A program made the translations under genes and the position numbers. This document shows, piece after piece, positions 60,367 to 64,000 of a DNA stretch of 64,000 bases (its first letter is position 1; every line of letters begins with the position of its first letter). Origin of the DNA: Natronomonas marina (GTDB taxonomy: Archaea > Halobacteriota > Halobacteria > Halobacteriales > Haloarculaceae); contig NZ_CP101154.1 of NCBI RefSeq assembly GCF_024298905.1, positions 1,302,001-1,366,000 of the forward strand, given 5' to 3'. The notes below the pieces were generated by a model that was not told the origin of the DNA, made no database searches, and was given only the letters and a program-made list of their open reading frames with translations.

Positions 60367-61515
60367 ATGAGTACGCCAGTTATCGTCGACGCCGTTCGGA
60401 CGCCGTTCGGCAAGCGTGACGGTTCGTTCAGCGACACGCACCCGCAGGACCTCGCCGCGGAACCGCTGGAGGCGCTCCGCGAACGGAACGACTTCGATCC
60501 CGAGACCATCGAGGACGTCATCTACGGCTGTGTCACCCCGGTCGACGAGCAGGGGCTCAACATCGGCCGGCTCGCCCCGATGGTGGCCGGCTGGGGCGAC
60601 GGCGTCCCGGGCGTCCAGCTCAACCGGATGTGCGGCTCCGGCCAGCAGGCCGTCAACTTCGCCGCCGGACAGATCGCGGCCGGCCACCACGACGTCATCA
60701 TCGCCGGCGGCGTCGAGCACATGACCCGCGTCCCGATGGGGTCGGACGGCAACAGCGTCACCGACACCTACTTCGAGCACTTCGACGAGCTGACGACCCA
60801 GGGCGAGGGCGCAGAGCGCATCGCCGAGGAGTACGGCTTCTCCCGTGAGTACCTCGACGAACTCGCCGCCGAGTCACAGTCGCGGTGGGGCGAGGCCGCC
60901 GAGGCCGGCAAGTACGACGACCAGGTCGTCCCCGTCGAGACCGAACTCGACGACGACGCCGTCGTCGTCGAGGAGGACGAACACCCCCGTCCCGGAACGA
61001 CCGTCGAGAAGCTCTCGCAGCTACCGCCGTCGTTCCGGAGTCCGGAGAACGGCTTCCACCACGCCGGCAACTCCTCGGGCATCGTCGACGGCTCCGGCGG
61101 ACTGCTCGTCGCAAGCGAGGAGGCCGCCGAGGAACACGGCTGGGAGCCGATGGCCCGCATCGTCGACACCCACGTCGTCGGCGTCGACCCCGTGACGATG
61201 CTGAAGGGTCCCATCCCGGCAACGAACGAGATTCTCGAGCAGAACGACATGACGGTCGACGACATCGACCGCTTCGAGGTCAACGAGGCGTTCGCGGCGG
61301 TCGTCGCCGCCTGGCTCGAGGAGACCGGCGCCGACTGGGAGAAGACCAACGTCTGGGGCGGCGCCATCGCCCACGGCCACCCGCTCGGCGCGACCGGGTC
61401 GGCGCTGGTCGGCAAGCTCCCCTACCAGCTCGAGGAGTGCGACGGCCGGTACGGCATCAGCACGATGTGCATCGGCTTCGGCCAGGGCATCGCAACCATC
61501 GTCGAGCGGCTGTAA
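60367..61515 (+). CDS. Thiolase family acetyl-CoA acyltransferase
   Basis: 382 residues. The nucleophilic Cys is in MCGSGQQAVNFAAGQI near 89. The other motifs are NEAFAAV near 315, GGAIAHGHPLGATGSAL near 331-347 and CIGFGQGIATI near 368. It condenses or cleaves acyl-CoA; haloarchaeal thiolases act in beta-oxidation and, with partner subunits, in acetoacetyl-CoA formation. The ATG at 60367 gives the standard N-terminus STPVIVDAVRTPFGK. Confidence 0.94.
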   Translation: MSTPVIVDAVRTPFGKRDGSFSDTHPQDLAAEPLEALRERNDFDPETIEDVIYGCVTPVDEQGLNIGRLAPMVAGWGDGVPGVQLNRMCGSGQQAVNFAAGQIAAGHHDVIIAGGVEHMTRVPMGSDGNSVTDTYFEHFDELTTQGEGAERIAEEYGFSREYLDELAAESQSRWGEAAEAGKYDDQVVPVETELDDDAVVVEEDEHPRPGTTVEKLSQLPPSFRSPENGFHHAGNSSGIVDGSGGLLVASEEAAEEHGWEPMARIVDTHVVGVDPVTMLKGPIPATNEILEQNDMTVDDIDRFEVNEAFAAVVAAWLEETGADWEKTNVWGGAIAHGHPLGATGSALVGKLPYQLEECDGRYGISTMCIGFGQGIATIVERL

Positions 61516-61608
61516 CGGCTCTCGACCGCTTTTTCGCGCCGTCCGTCCGCCGGTCGGCCGCCGCTGCCGCGAGCGACGGGGCCTCCGGGCCGTCCCGCAA
61601 CCGCGGCC

Positions 61609-61616
61609 GCTTAAGC
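61609..61616 (+). promoter_or_regulatory. TATA-like box of birA
   Basis: gcttaagc lies 24-31 bases before the ATG at 61640. Confidence 0.5.
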
Positions 61617-61639
61617 CGCTGGCCGCGAAACCGCTCGGT

Positions 61640-62572
61640 ATGCAGGAGACACGAAAGCGAGTGCTCGACGCGCTGGCCGAGGGACCGGTCGGTGGCCCGG
61701 CCATCGCCGAGGAACTCGACGTGTCCAGGGCGGCCGTCTGGAAGCACGTCGAGGCGCTGCGGGAGGCGGGCTTCGAGATAGAGAGCCGCGAGGACGGCTA
61801 CGTCCTGGTGGGGACCCCGGAGTTCGGCGGCGCGGCCGTCGAGTTCGGCCTGGCGGCGCCCTTCGACGTCGAGTACCACGAGGAGATCGGCAGTACGAAC
61901 GACCGCGCCCGCGAACTGGCCGGAGCGGGCGCCGAGGACGTCGTCGTGCTGGCCGACGAGCAGACCGGCGCGAAGGGCCGCCTCGACCGCGCGTGGGCCT
62001 CGCCGTCGGGCGGCGTCTGGCTCAGCATCGTCTGTCGGCCCGACCTCCCGCCCGCACAGGTGCCGATATACACGCTCGCGGCCGCCGTCGCCACGACCGA
62101 AGCCGTCCGCGAGGTCGGCGTCGACGCCGGAATCAAGTGGCCCAACGACGTCCTGGTCGCCGACGACGACGGCGAGCGGAAACTCGCCGGCATCCTCACC
62201 GAGATGGAGGGCGAGGCCGACCGCGTCTCGTGGGTGGTCGTCGGCATCGGTCTCAACGCCAACGTCGACGGCGAGGCGGTGCCCGACACCGCGACGACGA
62301 TACGCGAGCAGGTCGGCGACGTCGACCGGGCGGCGCTGACCCGTCGCCTGCTGGAGCGGTTCGACGAGTTGCGCGCCGACACCGAGGCGGTGCTGCCGGC
62401 CTGGCGGGACCTCTCCTCGACGCTCGGGCGGCGCGTCCGCGTCGAGACGCCCGGCGGTGACGTCGTCGGGACGGCCGTCGACGTGGAGTTTCCCGGAAGC
62501 CTGGTCGTCGAGACGGACGAGGGAGAGAAACGCGTGTCAGCGGGCGACTGCGAGCACCTGCGGCCGGTCTGA
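61640..62572 (+). CDS. birA: Bifunctional biotin-protein ligase / repressor BirA
   Basis: 310 residues. An N-terminal winged helix (about 1-60: RKRVLDALAEGPVGGPAIAE, VSRAAVWKHVEALREAGF) is followed by the biotin-ligase domain with GSTNDRARELAGAG near 82, GRLDRAWASPSGGVWLS near 112 and GIKWPNDVL near 165. The C-terminal SH3-like domain starts about 265. It biotinylates carboxylase carriers such as acyl-CoA carboxylase and may repress biotin genes. It ends exactly one base before the convergent usp stop. Confidence 0.94.
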   Translation: MQETRKRVLDALAEGPVGGPAIAEELDVSRAAVWKHVEALREAGFEIESREDGYVLVGTPEFGGAAVEFGLAAPFDVEYHEEIGSTNDRARELAGAGAEDVVVLADEQTGAKGRLDRAWASPSGGVWLSIVCRPDLPPAQVPIYTLAAAVATTEAVREVGVDAGIKWPNDVLVADDDGERKLAGILTEMEGEADRVSWVVVGIGLNANVDGEAVPDTATTIREQVGDVDRAALTRRLLERFDELRADTEAVLPAWRDLSSTLGRRVRVETPGGDVVGTAVDVEFPGSLVVETDEGEKRVSAGDCEHLRPV

Positions 62573-63076
62573 TTACTCCAGCGCCTCCGAAATCGAGGGG
62601 TCGGCGGTGGTGGGCTGTTCGTCGGAGGGTGCCTCCCGCGAGCGGCCGTCCTCGCCGACGCGGACGGTCAGGACGGGCACCTCCGAGGCGCGGACGACGC
62701 GCTCGGCGACGCTGCCGAGGATGAGGCGGTTGAGCCCGCCCCGCCCGTGGGTGCCCATGACGACGAGGTCGCAGTCGTTCTCGCGGGCATAGTCGACGAT
62801 TTCGCGGCTGGGGGGCCCCTCCGTTATCGAGGTGACGACCCCGTCGACGACCGCCCGGTCCTCGGCGGCCGCCAGCGCCGTCTCGCCCTCCTCGCGGAGC
62901 ATCGACGTGACGCTCTCCCAGGACGTCTCCATCGGCAGGTTGGCGAAACTGGCCGTGTTGACGACGTAGAGGAAGTGCAACTCGGCTCCGTGGGCCCGCG
63001 CGAGGTCCGACGCGTGGTCGATCACCCGGGTCATGCCCGCCGAACCGTCCGTCGGAACGAGGATTCGCTTGTACAT
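62573..63076 (-). CDS. Universal stress protein UspA family
   Basis: 167 residues. N-terminus MYKRILVPTDGSAGMTRVID; ATP motif GTHGRGGLNRLILGSVAER near 110-128; tail GEDGRSREAPSDEQPTTADP is acidic and disordered. The tail beyond about 145 is unusual for Usp proteins and could bind a partner. The stop directly abuts that of birA. The ATG at 63076 is preferred over 63085, which would add three residues. Confidence 0.92.
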   Translation of the reverse strand: MYKRILVPTDGSAGMTRVIDHASDLARAHGAELHFLYVVNTASFANLPMETSWESVTSMLREEGETALAAAEDRAVVDGVVTSITEGPPSREIVDYARENDCDLVVMGTHGRGGLNRLILGSVAERVVRASEVPVLTVRVGEDGRSREAPSDEQPTTADPSISEALE

Positions 63077-63140
63077 TGTCACCACGTCACAGAAAACGTT
63101 GCCGGTACTCCTACAAACCCCTTTCGACGGTTCACGGCGG

Positions 63141-64000
63141 TTACGGCAGCAGGACCCGTTTTACGTCGTCGACGCCGGCCCGTCGAACGACGGCCCGGAC
63201 TGGGTCCCGGACGCCGGCCAGGTTGTCGGAGTCGCCGTCCAGCACGACCAGTCGGGCCGGCCGTCCGGGTTCGACGACGCCGCAGTCCAGCCCCGCTATC
63301 TCGGCGCCGGCCGCCGTCGCCATCCGGAGCACCTCGGGGGCCTCGACGTCGAACAGTTTCGCCGCGAACTCCATCTCGCGGAACATCGAGGGACTGTTGA
63401 GGAAGACGTTGTCCGTCCCCAGCGCGACCGTCGTCCGCTCCGCGAGCGCCTCGACGGGCGGCAGGCCGACGCCGGTGACGAGGTTCGACCGCGGGCAGAC
63501 GACGACCGGCGTGTCGCTGTCGGCGACCCGGTCGAGGTGCATCGACTCGGCGTGGACCATGTGGACGAGAAACGCCGGGTCCAGATCCAGCGCCGGGTCG
63601 ATGTCGTCGGGACCGACCTCCCCGGCGTGGATGGCGAACGGCTTGCCGGCCTCCCGCGCGGCGACGCGTTCGGCCGTGAAGTCGTCGTCGTGGGCGCCGC
63701 TGGCGCCGAACCCGTCGGCAACCTCGAGGACGTCGACCGTCTCCCGACCGAAGACGACGGGTTCGACGTCCAGCCCCGCGGCGGCGTCGTCCAGCGCCTC
63801 GACGCCCTCGACGCCGCCCTCGCGGAACTCGAGGAAGGCGGCGGTCCCGGCCGACTCCATGAACGACAAAGAGCGGGCCATCGCTTCGACCTTCTCCTCG
63901 CGGCTGGTCTCCCGGAGCAGGCGGTGCTTCAGGCCGTCGGGGGGCCCGACCAGTTCCTCCAGCGTGAGACCGCGACCCGCCTCCTTGGCGATGGAGTCGC
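63141..64000 (-). CDS. Amidohydrolase family protein (partial, runs off right edge)
   Basis: About 286 residues are visible, from an N-terminal truncation at the window edge to a TAA at 63141. Metal-dependent TIM-barrel residues: FAIHAGEVGPDDIDPAL (His), VHMVHAESMHLDR (His), CPRSNLVTGVGLPPVEAL and LGTDNVFLNSPSMFREME (Asp). The C-terminal tail VVEPGRPARLVVLDGDSDN is the usual beta sandwich. Relatives include cytosine deaminase, SAH deaminase and atrazine chlorohydrolase types; the substrate is unknown. The first part, SIAKEAGRGLTLEELVGPPD, is cut at the edge. Confidence 0.9.
   Translation of the reverse strand, partial: DSIAKEAGRGLTLEELVGPPDGLKHRLLRETSREEKVEAMARSLSFMESAGTAAFLEFREGGVEGVEALDDAAAGLDVEPVVFGRETVDVLEVADGFGASGAHDDDFTAERVAAREAGKPFAIHAGEVGPDDIDPALDLDPAFLVHMVHAESMHLDRVADSDTPVVVCPRSNLVTGVGLPPVEALAERTTVALGTDNVFLNSPSMFREMEFAAKLFDVEAPEVLRMATAAGAEIAGLDCGVVEPGRPARLVVLDGDSDNLAGVRDPVRAVVRRAGVDDVKRVLLP

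Noticed and set aside
1-64000. Search for tRNA, rRNA, riboswitches and replication origins
   Set aside because: No cloverleaf-like intergenic sequence, rRNA segment, ORB-type repeat cluster or Orc/Cdc6 gene was recognised.

Overview
The window is a high-GC archaeal chromosome segment from a halophilic archaeon (class Halobacteria). Three things support this: strongly acidic proteins throughout, signature families (HTH_10/bacterioopsin-activator-type regulator, HalOD1, DUF7344, DUF7521, Tat-dependent lipoproteins, RadB, Cdc48, BolA, FEN-1 with a terminal PIP box), and many genes with a TATA-like element 25-30 bases before the start codon, as expected for leaderless transcripts. I saw no rRNA, tRNA or CRISPR array.

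Layout. 1-3.1 kb: two overlapping moeA genes (one fused to a periplasmic-binding-like domain, cut by the window edge). 3.1-11.1 kb: Hsp20, an ABC1/UbiB-type kinase, a secreted beta-helix protein, an HTH_10 regulator, an alpha/beta hydrolase and an arylsulfotransferase-like protein. 11.2-22.7 kb: methyltransferase, GNAT, FEN-1, membrane proteins, PQQ-type propeller, ThiI, BolA, pyruvate kinase, ROK glucokinase, HalOD1, and radB divergent from an RNase H-fold protein. 22.7-25.7 kb: membrane proteins and an AT-richer accessory islet. 25.8-30.2 kb: LarC with a tandemly repeated His-rich loop, Cdc48 AAA+ ATPase and a small P-loop kinase. 30.2-48.6 kb: small membrane and zinc-ribbon proteins, a wHTH/DUF7521 pair, Usp proteins, FAH-family hydrolase, two tandem REC-PAS-PAS regulators, lipid kinase-like and MmgE/PrpD proteins, SRAP, RDD, a DsbA-like lipoprotein with a Cys-pair membrane partner, archaeal ornithine cyclodeaminase, glycine decarboxylase P subunits and an LLM oxidoreductase.

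48.6-54.1 kb is a clearly different, AT-richer islet. It holds an IS4-type transposase gene split by a 932-bp IS5-type element with an exact 8-bp target duplication. Next to it is a Tat-exported precursor with a ten-cysteine C-terminal tail, resembling the halocin C8 precursor in architecture. That gene is accompanied by a two-helix membrane protein and a divergent FilR1-like regulator, with a 14-bp perfect palindrome between them. I regard this as the most interesting system in the window.

54.1-64 kb: a minus-strand membrane block (GerW/YtfJ-like, two bactofilin-domain membrane proteins, a 12-helix transporter-like protein), then DUF6544-like, SpoIIM-like, lipoprotein, thiolase, BirA and Usp genes, and an amidohydrolase running off the right edge.

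Functions are assigned by recognising motifs and architecture by eye; no database search was possible.
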